Source: Mesorhizobium sp.
Lineage (GTDB): Bacteria > Pseudomonadota > Alphaproteobacteria > Rhizobiales > Rhizobiaceae
Reading direction: 5' to 3'
DNA length: 64,000 bases
Assembly: GCA_019635735.1 (NCBI GenBank)
Contig: JAHBYX010000008.1
Location: 186,001 to 250,000 of the forward strand
Position numbers and translations under genes: made by a program. The notes beneath the pieces are model-generated. The model had not been told where the DNA came from and did no database searches. It saw nothing but the letters and a program-made list of their open reading frames with translations. Below are positions 1 to 8,400 of the stretch, piece after piece. The stretch's first letter is position 1, and the number at the start of each line of letters is the position of its first letter.

Positions 1-1822
1 GACCGAAGATCGGGTCCCGGCTCATGCCGAGGATGAGTTCATGCGCCTGCTTGCGCACCACCATCGGCTGCACCGCGAACCCGTCGATCGCCGCGTCCGG
101 CCGCAGCTTCGCGACGCGCTTCTCGATCGTCCGCGCCGCCTCGGCCGCCGCCTTCGCGGTATCCAGCCCGAGCACCACGCCGCCGACATCGGATTTGTGC
201 GAGATCGATTTCGAAAGCAGCTTCACCGCGACCTGCCCACCCTTGCCGAGCAGCTTGCGCGCGGCAGCGGAAACGTCCTTGACCGATCGGGCGACGAGCA
301 CTTCAGGCGCGTCGATACCGTAGGCCCTGATCGCGCTCTTGGCCTCCGGCTCGGTCAGCATACGCCTGCCCTCTCCCGCGGCCTCGCGGAAGATGTCGAG
401 CACCAGGTCCCGGTAGCCGCTCACGTCTTCGCTGCGGGCGGAAGGCACCCGGGCGAGTGCGATCTGCGCCTTCGACCAGTCGGCGAGATAGGCGGCCGCG
501 CGGGCCGTATCGGCCGGCATCTCGAAACTGGCCAGTCCTGCCTCCTGGAGGACGTGGCGGCCGATTCTCGCGGTATGTTCCCCCAGCCAGCAGGTCAGCA
601 CCGGTTTGCCGGATATATGCCCTTTGCTCGCGAGATCGGCGACGGACTTCGCGGCCTCGATCGGCGAAGCGAGGCCTGTCGGGCAGTTGAACACCATCAC
701 CGCATCGACGCCGGCATCCGCCGCCACGGCCGATACCGCGGCGCGATACCGTTCCGGCGGAGCGTCGCCGATGATGTCGACGGGATTTCCTTTCGACCAT
801 GTCGCGGGGAGCGCCCGATCGAGCTCGGCCAGCGTGTCGGCGGAAAGCTCCGCGAGCTCTCCCCCGCCGGCCATCAGTTCGTCCACGGCGAGAACGCCGG
901 CCCCGCCGCCATTCGTCACAATGCCGATACGGGCGCGATGCAGCGGCGGAAACCTCGCGGTGATCTCGGCCGCGTCGATCAGTTCGGCAAGTCCCCCGAC
1001 CCGCAGGATGCCGGCTCGCCTCAACGCCGCGTCGACGACACGGTCGGCTCCGGACAGCGCTCCGGTATGCGTGGCGGCCGCCTTCGCCGCCTGGGCATGA
1101 CGGCCGGACTTGATCGCGATGACCGGCTTGATGCGCGCCGCGGCCCGGGCAGCCGACATGAATTTGCGCGGGCTGGTCACCGATTCCAGATACATAACGA
1201 TCGCCTTCGTCGCCGCATCTCCGGCGAGCAGGTCCAGCCAGTCGCCCACGTCGACATCGGCCATGTCACCGAGCGAGACGATGTGGGAAAAGCCGACATT
1301 GTTGTCGGCGGCCCAGTCGATGAGCGAGGTGGCGATCGCACCCGACTGCGACAGAAGCGCGATCTTGCCCGGCTTTGCCGCCATATGGGCGAAGCCCGCA
1401 TTCAGCTTGAACGGCGGTATCATCAGTCCCACCGTATTCGGCCCGATGATGCGCAACAGATGCGGCTTCGCTGAGTCGAGCATCGCCTGCCGCAGCCCGT
1501 TCTCGCGCGTCAGGCCCGCCGTGATCACGACCGCCGCCCGGCAGCCCTTTTCGCCCAGGTCGGAGATGATCCCCGGCACGGTCTCGGCCGGCGTGACGAT
1601 CACGGCTACGTCCGGAACCGCCGGCAGATCGGCTGCGTGCGCGAAGCAGGCAAGCCCGCGAAGTTCGCGGTATTTCGGATTGATCGGCCAGACCGGGCCC
1701 TCGAACCCGCCGTCGAGGATGTTGTCGAGGACGACGCGCCCGACCGACCCTTCGCGCTGCGAAGCGCCGACGACGGCGACCGAGCGCGGCCGGGCGGCGA
1801 ATTCGAGGTTCCTGATGGTCAT
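1..1822 (-). CDS. NDP-forming acyl-CoA synthetase (partial, C-terminus outside window)
   Basis: The frame is open from ATG 1822 to the window edge, giving about 607 residues of a family usually near 700. It opens with a Rossmann CoA-binding domain (SVAVVGASQREGSVG at about 14-28), followed by two succinyl-CoA-ligase-type flavodoxin domains containing THTGALSGAD, and the start of an ATP-grasp domain (LTEPEAKSAIRAYGI). The family makes acyl-CoA from a carboxylic acid, CoA and ATP, releasing ADP. It is the last gene of a run after the LigM-like demethylase and the GntR gene, with 98 bp between it and gntR. FerA feruloyl-CoA synthetase of Sphingobium belongs to this superfamily, so a methoxylated aromatic acid is a reasonable substrate guess. 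An acetate/propionate ligase is equally possible. Family certain, substrate unknown. Confidence 0.9.
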   Translation of the reverse strand, partial: MTIRNLEFAARPRSVAVVGASQREGSVGRVVLDNILDGGFEGPVWPINPKYRELRGLACFAHAADLPAVPDVAVIVTPAETVPGIISDLGEKGCRAAVVITAGLTRENGLRQAMLDSAKPHLLRIIGPNTVGLMIPPFKLNAGFAHMAAKPGKIALLSQSGAIATSLIDWAADNNVGFSHIVSLGDMADVDVGDWLDLLAGDAATKAIVMYLESVTSPRKFMSAARAAARIKPVIAIKSGRHAQAAKAAATHTGALSGADRVVDAALRRAGILRVGGLAELIDAAEITARFPPLHRARIGIVTNGGGAGVLAVDELMAGGGELAELSADTLAELDRALPATWSKGNPVDIIGDAPPERYRAAVSAVAADAGVDAVMVFNCPTGLASPIEAAKSVADLASKGHISGKPVLTCWLGEHTARIGRHVLQEAGLASFEMPADTARAAAYLADWSKAQIALARVPSARSEDVSGYRDLVLDIFREAAGEGRRMLTEPEAKSAIRAYGIDAPEVLVARSVKDVSAAARKLLGKGGQVAVKLLSKSISHKSDVGGVVLGLDTAKAAAEAARTIEKRVAKLRPDAAIDGFAVQPMVVRKQAHELILGMSRDPIFG

Positions 1823-1920
1823 GCGTCACCCTCTTCCTGCCGACGAGCTATCGCGCAGGAGAGTGCATCGTCATTGTCACGGATCAAAGACCCACGACCC
1901 CGATCGGCCGGGACGAGACG

Positions 1921-2715
1921 CTACAATTTCCGGAAGGCCGCCGACATCCAGTCGGTGGAGCGATAGCCTCCCTCGGCTTCCTCTTCCGGACGAACGAGGG
2001 TCAGCGCGGGGATGCGCTGCATCAGGCTCGGATCGCGGTAGAGCACATATTCCAGATTGCGCCTTGCCAGCCTCGCATGCTCGCGGGCGATCGCCTCGGC
2101 GCGAGCGCCTTCGCGTTTCTCGATCGCCTCGACGATGGCGCGATGCTGTTCCTGCGCCCCGACCAGCGACTGGCGGAAGACGGGGACATCCTCCTGCTTC
2201 TCCAGGAAAGCACCGGGCGAGGCGAAGGGCAGCCGCACCGTGCGTTCGATCTCGCGCCGGATCGTCTCGCTGCCCGCGAGGCCGGCCAGCAGCCGGTGGA
2301 ATTCGTCATTGCGCTGGACATAGGCCTCGAAGTCCATGTCGAGCGGTCCGGGCGCCAACGTCTCGCCGATGGCATCCACGACGCGCGCGATGTCCGAAAG
2401 CTTGCGCGGGTCGGCCCCGCGCTCCGCGGCGAGACGCGCGGCGGTGCCTTCCAGCACGCCGCGAAGCTCGATCGCGTCCATCACCTCGTCGATCGTGAAG
2501 GCGCGGGCGAAATAGCTGCCGGACGGGCTCTTCTCCAGCAGGCCTTCCTGCTCGAGCCTGGCGAGCGCAGCCCTGACCGGCGTGCGGGAAATCCCCAACT
2601 GCTCGGCGAGCGGAATTTCGGACAGCCGCTCGCCGGCCGCAAGCCGACCGCCAAGGATCAGGTCGCGAATGCCCAGCAGCGCCTTCAGCGACTGCGAGGC
2701 TTCCTTGTCACTCAT
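1921..2715 (-). CDS. GntR family transcriptional regulator, FCD (FadR-type) subfamily
   Basis: 264 residues, a normal length for FadR-type GntR proteins. The N-terminal winged helix-turn-helix covers about 10-75, with LAEQLGISRTPVRAALARL as the helix-turn-helix. An all-helical FCD ligand-binding domain follows (about 85-225) with the usual NDEFHRLL segment and metal-type histidines. The ATG at 2715 follows a purine-rich stretch. It lies between the LigM-like demethylase and the acyl-CoA synthetase on the same strand, so it is probably the local regulator responding to an organic acid. VanR-type regulators of vanillate demethylases belong to this subfamily. The effector is not deducible from the sequence. 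Confidence 0.9.
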   Translation of the reverse strand: MSDKEASQSLKALLGIRDLILGGRLAAGERLSEIPLAEQLGISRTPVRAALARLEQEGLLEKSPSGSYFARAFTIDEVMDAIELRGVLEGTAARLAAERGADPRKLSDIARVVDAIGETLAPGPLDMDFEAYVQRNDEFHRLLAGLAGSETIRREIERTVRLPFASPGAFLEKQEDVPVFRQSLVGAQEQHRAIVEAIEKREGARAEAIAREHARLARRNLEYVLYRDPSLMQRIPALTLVRPEEEAEGGYRSTDWMSAAFRKL

Positions 2716-2734
2716 GGCGTCCTCCCCCGGCGAA

Positions 2735-2760
2735 CCGATCGGTCCGACTGGACCGACCGG
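2735..2760. promoter_or_regulatory. 11-bp dyad between ligM-like gene and gntR
   Basis: CGATCGGTCC, a 4-base GACT loop and GGACCGACCG form a stem with one mismatch plus an outer C-G pair. It lies 20-45 bases upstream of the gntR start and about 25 bases after the demethylase stop. It could be an intercistronic stem-loop or a GntR operator. No T-run follows, so a strong terminator is unlikely. Confidence 0.35.
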
Positions 2761-2785
2761 AACGTCCCTCGCGGACTACTGTGCC

Positions 2786-4186
2786 TCAGGCCGCGCGGGT
2801 GCGCCAGCTTTCGACATAGTTCTCCCGGGCTTCCCGCGCATAGGGCGCCGCCGACACGCGCACGCGGATTTCGGCCTGACGATGCTTCTCCGTGGCGGTC
2901 TTGTCGGTCCCGCCGTCGGGCTCTCCCCAGACGAGTGTCAGGATGTCGCCGATCTGGATATCGTCGTCGACGACGCCCAGCGACAGCATGCAGCGCTCGT
3001 TGAAGCTGTAGCCCGAGAACATCGAGAGCCCGGCCACCCGGTTGCCGTGCATGATCCGGTCGAAGGATGACGAGGCATAGTTGGCGACCGGGAAGTCGAT
3101 CCACTTGTAGGGGAGTTCGTCGCGCTGGAAGCCGGACGCGAGGACCTTCTGCACGTCCTCGCTGTTCCATTCGAACGTCACCTTCTTGCGGTGCTTGCGG
3201 CCCTGCATCTTCTCCAGCGCGGCACGCCCGACGAAGTCGTGGTCGTTCTTGATGTAGAAGCCGTATCCGAGTTCCCACGGCGTGGAATAATAATCGCGGA
3301 TGTCGTCCGAGACGAAGGACCCGCCGATCGATCCGGTCGCCTCGTAGCCTTCGGCCGGCAGCCATTCGCGATAGGCCTTCATCTCGTCGCCGGTATAGAC
3401 GGCGGGCAGCGGCGACGGGATCCAGCCCGATTCCAGCGTGTTCGTCGAATAGGCGCGGCTGCCGACCTGGTAGAGGTCGAATTCCTTGCCGGCCTCCAGG
3501 ATCGCGGCGCGGATTTCGTCCTTTTCGGCGTAGGGGCCGAAGACCTCCAGGCCGGGCGCGCCGGCCATGCCGTGACGCAGTGCCCTGACCTTGCGGCCGG
3601 CAATGTTGATGCGGTCCATGTGGAAGAACTTGATGTCCGGCACCGGCCCGCCATTGAGCTTCTCGAGGATCTGCGGCGCGTTCGGCCCCTGGATCTGGAA
3701 CCGGTAGTGGCGCCGCTTGACCTCCTTGCCGTCCGGACGCGAGGGCGAACGGTCGTCGCGGATGGTTTTGAGCGAGTGTCCGCCCTTCTGCGCGTTGTAT
3801 TCGATCCAGTTGACGGTCGGGGCGCGGCCGACCAGCACGTACTGGTCCTCTTCGAGGTGGAACAGGATCACGTCGCCGATGACGTAGCCTTCCGGGCTCA
3901 CCGGCACGTAGTGCTTGGCGCGGTCGACCGGGAAGTTCTTGAAACTGTTGATCCCAAGGCTCTCCAGGAACCGGCCCGCGTCCGGCCCCTCGACGGTCAG
4001 CTCTGCCATGTGGTGCGACTGGTCGAACAGCACTGCGGAGTCGCGCCAGGCGCGCTGTTCGTCACGCCAGTTGGCGAATTCAGCGGCGACTACTGGATAC
4101 ACATAGCTGCCAATACGCGAGTTTCTCAGAGCGTCGACGATATTTCGACCCGAGTTTATGACGGTTTCCAGGCTATTCGATGCCAT
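2786..4186 (-). CDS. LigM/DesA-like tetrahydrofolate-dependent aromatic O-demethylase (GcvT family)
   Basis: 466 residues, matching LigM/DesA (about 460-470) and much longer than DmdA or GcvT (about 370). Members transfer the methyl of vanillate, syringate or 3-O-methylgallate to tetrahydrofolate. The N-terminal half has the family pattern NIVDALRNSRIG, EFANWRDEQRAWRDS and FDQSHHMAEL. The GcvT core follows with GDVILFHL and RFQIQGPNA, then the C-terminal barrel (ELGYGFYIKNDHDFVGRAAL at about 305). It heads the run demethylase-gntR-acyl-CoA synthetase. The product 5-methyl-THF would need MetH, which is in this window at 53196, or MetF, which is not. Another GcvT-family methyl donor cannot be excluded. 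Confidence 0.8.
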   Translation of the reverse strand: MASNSLETVINSGRNIVDALRNSRIGSYVYPVVAAEFANWRDEQRAWRDSAVLFDQSHHMAELTVEGPDAGRFLESLGINSFKNFPVDRAKHYVPVSPEGYVIGDVILFHLEEDQYVLVGRAPTVNWIEYNAQKGGHSLKTIRDDRSPSRPDGKEVKRRHYRFQIQGPNAPQILEKLNGGPVPDIKFFHMDRINIAGRKVRALRHGMAGAPGLEVFGPYAEKDEIRAAILEAGKEFDLYQVGSRAYSTNTLESGWIPSPLPAVYTGDEMKAYREWLPAEGYEATGSIGGSFVSDDIRDYYSTPWELGYGFYIKNDHDFVGRAALEKMQGRKHRKKVTFEWNSEDVQKVLASGFQRDELPYKWIDFPVANYASSSFDRIMHGNRVAGLSMFSGYSFNERCMLSLGVVDDDIQIGDILTLVWGEPDGGTDKTATEKHRQAEIRVRVSAAPYAREARENYVESWRTRAA

Positions 4187-4230
4187 TTTTCGATCCTCCC
4201 TGATCGAGCGTTCGATATGCGAAATGGAGC

Positions 4231-4238
4231 TGTATACA
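4231..4238. promoter_or_regulatory. TGTATACA palindrome, candidate GntR operator
   Basis: The perfect 8-bp palindrome sits in GCTGTATACAAGC, 45-52 bases upstream of the LigM-like start codon. GntR/FCD regulators often bind short palindromes of the TNGTATACNA kind, and a gntR gene is two genes away in the same run. Position and symmetry are seen; binding is inferred. Confidence 0.4.
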
Positions 4239-4325
4239 AGCAGAAGTTCGCATCGAGTTCAATCGTCATCGCAAGAACATGGAGAGCGCGGCTTGGCACA
4301 CCCGCGCTTCGCCCCTCGGCCCCCA

Positions 4326-4341
4326 TGTGATTCATCTCACA
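4326..4341. promoter_or_regulatory. CRP-type box TGTGA-N6-TCACA
   Basis: TGTGATTCATCTCACA has both CRP half-sites perfect with the standard 6-base spacer. It is about 285 bases upstream of the Crp/Fnr-type gene and about 140 upstream of the divergent LigM-like gene. The neighbouring regulator keeps the Arg-Glu recognition pair that reads TGTGA in E. coli CRP, which supports autoregulation or control of the demethylase operon. Confidence 0.5.
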
Positions 4342-4618
4342 GACGATCGCCGCGAATTCGAAGACCTTCCCTAACGGCAAGGCCGAATCGGGCCTTGAGC
4401 CCAATGAAAAGGAGCGGTCTCGCGGCCCGCATCGTTCACTCATGTCGAAGCACTTTTCATTGTTGTCGTCTGCGCGGGCGGTCCCTCCCGCCGTCCGTGC
4501 AGACGGCCCGCCGCGTTCCGCCACACCTTTCCTGCCGCCCCGGCCGACACCGAGATTGCTCGGCGCGCACACGCCGAACGGCCCGCCGCCTTCGCATTCC
4601 TAGAGTGAGTCACAAGCC

Positions 4619-5362
4619 ATGCTTCCCACGCTCATCGACCTGTCGTACATAGATGCAAGTCGCCGCGAGCGGAGCGTCCCGATGACCCACGCCGCAAACG
4701 AAGCGGGCAATGGCGCGCCGGTTCGCATCGGCCCGGATCTCTTCGATCTGCTGTTCAAGGGTTGCCGCGTGGAGCGCTGCGCCGCCGGCCAGCATCTCTT
4801 CATGCAGGAAGATACCTCCGACCGGATCTATGGGGTCATCTCGGGAACCGTCGAGATCTCGCTATACTCTCCGGGCGGGCAGAAGCTCGTCGCGAACATA
4901 GAGCTTCATCACAGCCTCGTCGGCGAGATCGGCGCGCTGGACGGCGGCACCCGCACCGCCACCGCGATATGCCTCACGCCCTGCGAACTCGTTTCGCTCA
5001 GCCGCGCCCAGCTCTTCGAGCGCATGGAGCGTCATCCGGCGCTCGCCCGTGTGATGATCGAGCTCCTCTGCGCCCGCCTGCGCTGGGTGAGCGGCGAAAT
5101 GGGAGACCTTGCCTTCTTCGCCATCGAGGCGCGCCTGGCCAAGCGCCTCGCGCTTCTGTCGGCCATCAATGCCGACAAGGACGGCTGGATCGAGATTTCT
5201 CAGGCCGAACTCGCCGAATTCCTCGGCGCCACCCGCGAATCCGTCAACAAGACGCTGAACGACTGGCGGTCGAGGGGTGTCATCGAGCTGCGCCGCGGCG
5301 GCGTGCGCGTGCTGAGCGCGCCCCGCCTGCGCCACATCGCGGCCGCGGGCGAGGACGACTGA
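4619..5362 (+). CDS. Crp/Fnr family transcriptional regulator with CRP-like cNMP pocket
   Basis: 247 residues from ATG 4619. ATG 4682, preceded by GGAG at good spacing, is an equally plausible start giving 226 residues. The cyclic-nucleotide domain spans about 40-150. Its phosphate-binding cassette reads VGEIGALDGGTRTATA, with E103, R112 and T113 matching cAMP-contacting Glu72, Arg82 and Ser83 of E. coli CRP. The helix-turn-helix is ISQAELAEFLGATRESVNKTL, whose R206-E207 match the CRP recognition residues; CRP Arg185 is replaced by K211. There is no Cys cluster, so it is not an FNR oxygen sensor. A perfect CRP-type box lies upstream and an adenylate cyclase gene is about 5 kb away. Confidence 0.88.
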   Translation: MLPTLIDLSYIDASRRERSVPMTHAANEAGNGAPVRIGPDLFDLLFKGCRVERCAAGQHLFMQEDTSDRIYGVISGTVEISLYSPGGQKLVANIELHHSLVGEIGALDGGTRTATAICLTPCELVSLSRAQLFERMERHPALARVMIELLCARLRWVSGEMGDLAFFAIEARLAKRLALLSAINADKDGWIEISQAELAEFLGATRESVNKTLNDWRSRGVIELRRGGVRVLSAPRLRHIAAAGEDD

Positions 5363-5419
5363 CCCGTCTCAGGTCAATTCCGCCGCGAAACCGCAGCGCG
5401 ATCCTGCTTCAGCTCCGCT

Positions 5420-8400
5420 CTATAGCCGCGAGATCATGTAGCGTAGCGCCGACCGGCCCGGCATGAAGAAGTAGCCGCCGCCCCGCGTCGTCACGAAACT
5501 CGGCATGTCCTTGAGGACGACGCTGCCTTCCCACCTGGGGATCGTGAACCGCCCCTTCCCCTCGTTCGCACCGATCGCCGGATCCTTCTCGCGCGGCAGG
5601 CCGTGGAACGAAGGGGCCGATACCCAGGTCTGCTGCATGAACTCGTACTGGCGTTCGATGTCGGCGTTGAGGCACATGAACAGCAGGCCTTTTTCGCCCT
5701 TCTTCGCCTTGCCGGCGGGCATCTCGTAGGTGCGCCCGACGCGCAGGATCCGGTGCCGCTTGCCGATCCTGACCTGCGTCGCATGGTCGTCGCCGAGCGA
5801 GTCCCGCGGGTTGGAGCGTCGGATATGCGCCCCGAACGGACAGCGCAGCCCCTGCGGATCCTCCACCCCGTAGGAGAAGGAGTTGTCGGTTGGCCGGTCG
5901 GGCCGGTGCTCAGGATTGCGCACCAGCGATGAGCCGTCCTGCCAGCGACCCATCATCTTGGCGGCAATCCACTCCGGCGTGATCGAGGGATCGTCGTGCT
6001 CTTCGGCCTTCGTCCGCGCAGCGAAGGAACAGTATGCCGCGAAGTCGTCGACATGCTGCTCGAACTGGCGCACCACCAGGAACGAACCGTTGCGGCCGAA
6101 ATCACGCAAGGCGTCGTTCGTGCCGTCCGCGCCGCGCCGGAAGCGAAGGATAGGCAGGATACCCGATGGGTCGTGGCCGGCCTTAACTGCCGGCGACACC
6201 GGATAGAATCCATGCTCGTCGCGGTAGCCGAAGAGAAACTCGCCCGCCGCGACGACATTTGCGTCCGGTGCCCCAGCGTTGACGCGCGCCGTTCCGCGCA
6301 CGGCCGGCTGCGAAATGCCGTCGGCAAACCCGAAATGTTCGATCGCCTGGGGTCGCCGGGATCCGCGTATCGCGTCTCCGTCCTGTCCGGCTTTCGGTTG
6401 CTCCCGGCGCTTGGTCTCGAGCGGAAGCTCGAACACCGGCGGCGACAACCCCGCGCCCTTCGCCCGCTTTTTCACCTCGGCGACGTTCGTGGCGAGCAGC
6501 TTCCTATCCTTGGCATAGCAGGCCACAATCATATCGGCCGGATTCTGCGACGCCCCCCACCGCCACTTCGCAGGCTGGCTCTCGCCGACGTCGTCGAGGA
6601 TGCGGCTGCGTTCGGGATGGCCCATGCCCTGCAGGAAGGCGTTGGGGAAGCGCCTCAGTGCCTCCTCGCCCGCGCCCGCATCCAGCCCAAGGCGCCGCAG
6701 ACCGTCCGGGCCGAAGCCGATCGTCATCGCGCTGACGCGCGGGATCGGATCGCCGAAGCTGGTCTGCGCCGTCAGGAATTCCAGCCATCGCCGCCGCGCG
6801 TCGCGCCGCAGTCCGTCCGGCACGGCGAACGCCATCAGGTGACCGTAGTCGAGCGCTCCGAAGGCGTTGAAGAAGATCGACTGAATCTCACCGCTCTCCA
6901 GCGGCTCGGGCGGCGGCGGCAGCACCGGCTTGGCGTCAGCGTTGACCAGTTCCTGCGAAATGCGCGGGCGCGGCTTCGATCCGAACAGGCTCAGCCAGTC
7001 GCGCGCCTCGCCGTCGGACGCGCGGCAGATGCCGCGACGGATGCGCGAGTTGATGCGGATGCGCTGTGTGTTGAGGTCGGGATAGGCCGAATACCAGAAC
7101 AGCGTGGGCACCTGCTGGCGCCGCGCCCAGCGCTTGAAGCGGTCGCCGTCCCTGGCGCCGTCGAAGAACAGCCATTTCGCCCGAGGGAAACCCTCGGTAT
7201 TGCTCCAGACGCCGGTCAGGCCTTCCGACGCCTTGGTGATGAAGTCCTCGAGATAGCTCTCCCAGCTTCCCCCGTAGTTCGAAAAGAACATCAGCCGGTC
7301 GGTTCCCGGAAGCAGGATCCAGCGGGCGAAATGGATGGTGTTGATCGTGCCGAGATAGCCCGGCCGGAACACTTTCTGCGCGGCGATGGATATGACGTAG
7401 AAGGCGAGCCGGAGCGCCAGCCGCCGCAGCCTGCCGGCCTTCATCACCGAGATCGCCGTCAGATGGTTTTGCGCGCGGTGGTCTTCCCGCTCCTGGATTG
7501 GCACAAGATCCGCCAGTTCGATCGATTCGATGCTCCTCTTGTCCCGGTTTTCCCAGCGCTGCAGCAGCCAGGCGACACCGCCGATCAGCGCGGCGCCGAT
7601 GATCAGCAGACCGATAAGTGCGAGAATGAGCGAGGCGCCCGTGACGAAGATGTTGCGCAGCGGATCGTCGAACGGACCGGCCGCATAGGCCCAGACGAGC
7701 ACGCCGCCGGCCAGGACCAGGGCCACGGCGAGCAGAACGGCGGGACCTCTGCCCAATGGCGAGGCGTCGGCCGCGTCCCCGCCCCCCTTGCCCTGCAGGA
7801 GCAGGACCAGGCCGCCGCCCACGACACCGGCCGCCACGGCCAACCCGAGAATGCCGAGGAGGAAGGAGAAGACGGAATAGCTGAGGCTGCCCGGCCCGCC
7901 GAACGAGCCGAAGACGTTCAGATAGGTGAGCCAGCCGCCGATCAGGAGGAGTCCCGCGGCGAGAACTGCCACATAGGGCGCCGCCAGCGTCGTCCGAATC
8001 GCTTGCCACGCCGAGCCCGGCGGACGCTCCAGGAGGCTGTCGGCCGAGCGGAAGGCCCAGTCGTACTCGCCCTCCTCCTTGAGCCTCTCCCGAGCCTCGG
8101 CGAGAGCTCCAGCCGCCCCCTTCGGATCCGCCGGGCGCGGCGTTTCGACGATGCCGTGGACGAGGTCGGCGAGCCGCGCTTCCGCCTTGATCCGCTGCAC
8201 CGAATGGCCGGGCGTCCCGGCGAACACCAGACCCGCCGTGCTGCCGAAGGCCGGCGAGATTTCGATGCTCTTCTTGAGGAAGAGCCCTTCGAGGTCGCCG
8301 CCTGACGGGATATCGCAGGCATCTTCCAGCACCGGCCGGAGGATCGGCCCCGCATGGTGCGCGAGGGCGCTGATGACCTGGCGGTTGTCACCGTCGCCGG

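Larger units (their letters stand above)
4187..4618. other. 432-bp divergent intergenic region
   Basis: This region separates the divergent LigM-like and Crp/Fnr-type genes. It contains a TGTATACA palindrome near the demethylase and a perfect TGTGA-N6-TCACA box in the middle. Open frames here, such as 4156-4572 on the minus strand, have no domain or codon signal and I do not call a gene. The GC-rich part near 4490-4570 can fold but gives no clear terminator. Confidence 0.6.

Noticed and set aside
4156..4572. 138-residue open frame in the 4187-4618 gap
   Set aside because: No domain, no ribosome site, and it covers the CRP box; treated as intergenic.
4619..5362. FNR-type oxygen sensor
   Set aside because: The N-terminal cysteine cluster is absent, and the cNMP cassette and recognition helix are CRP-like.
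5996..8305. 769-residue open frame on the plus strand
   Set aside because: Antisense to the P450-DyP gene and composed of Arg/Gln/Ala-rich sequence without motifs.
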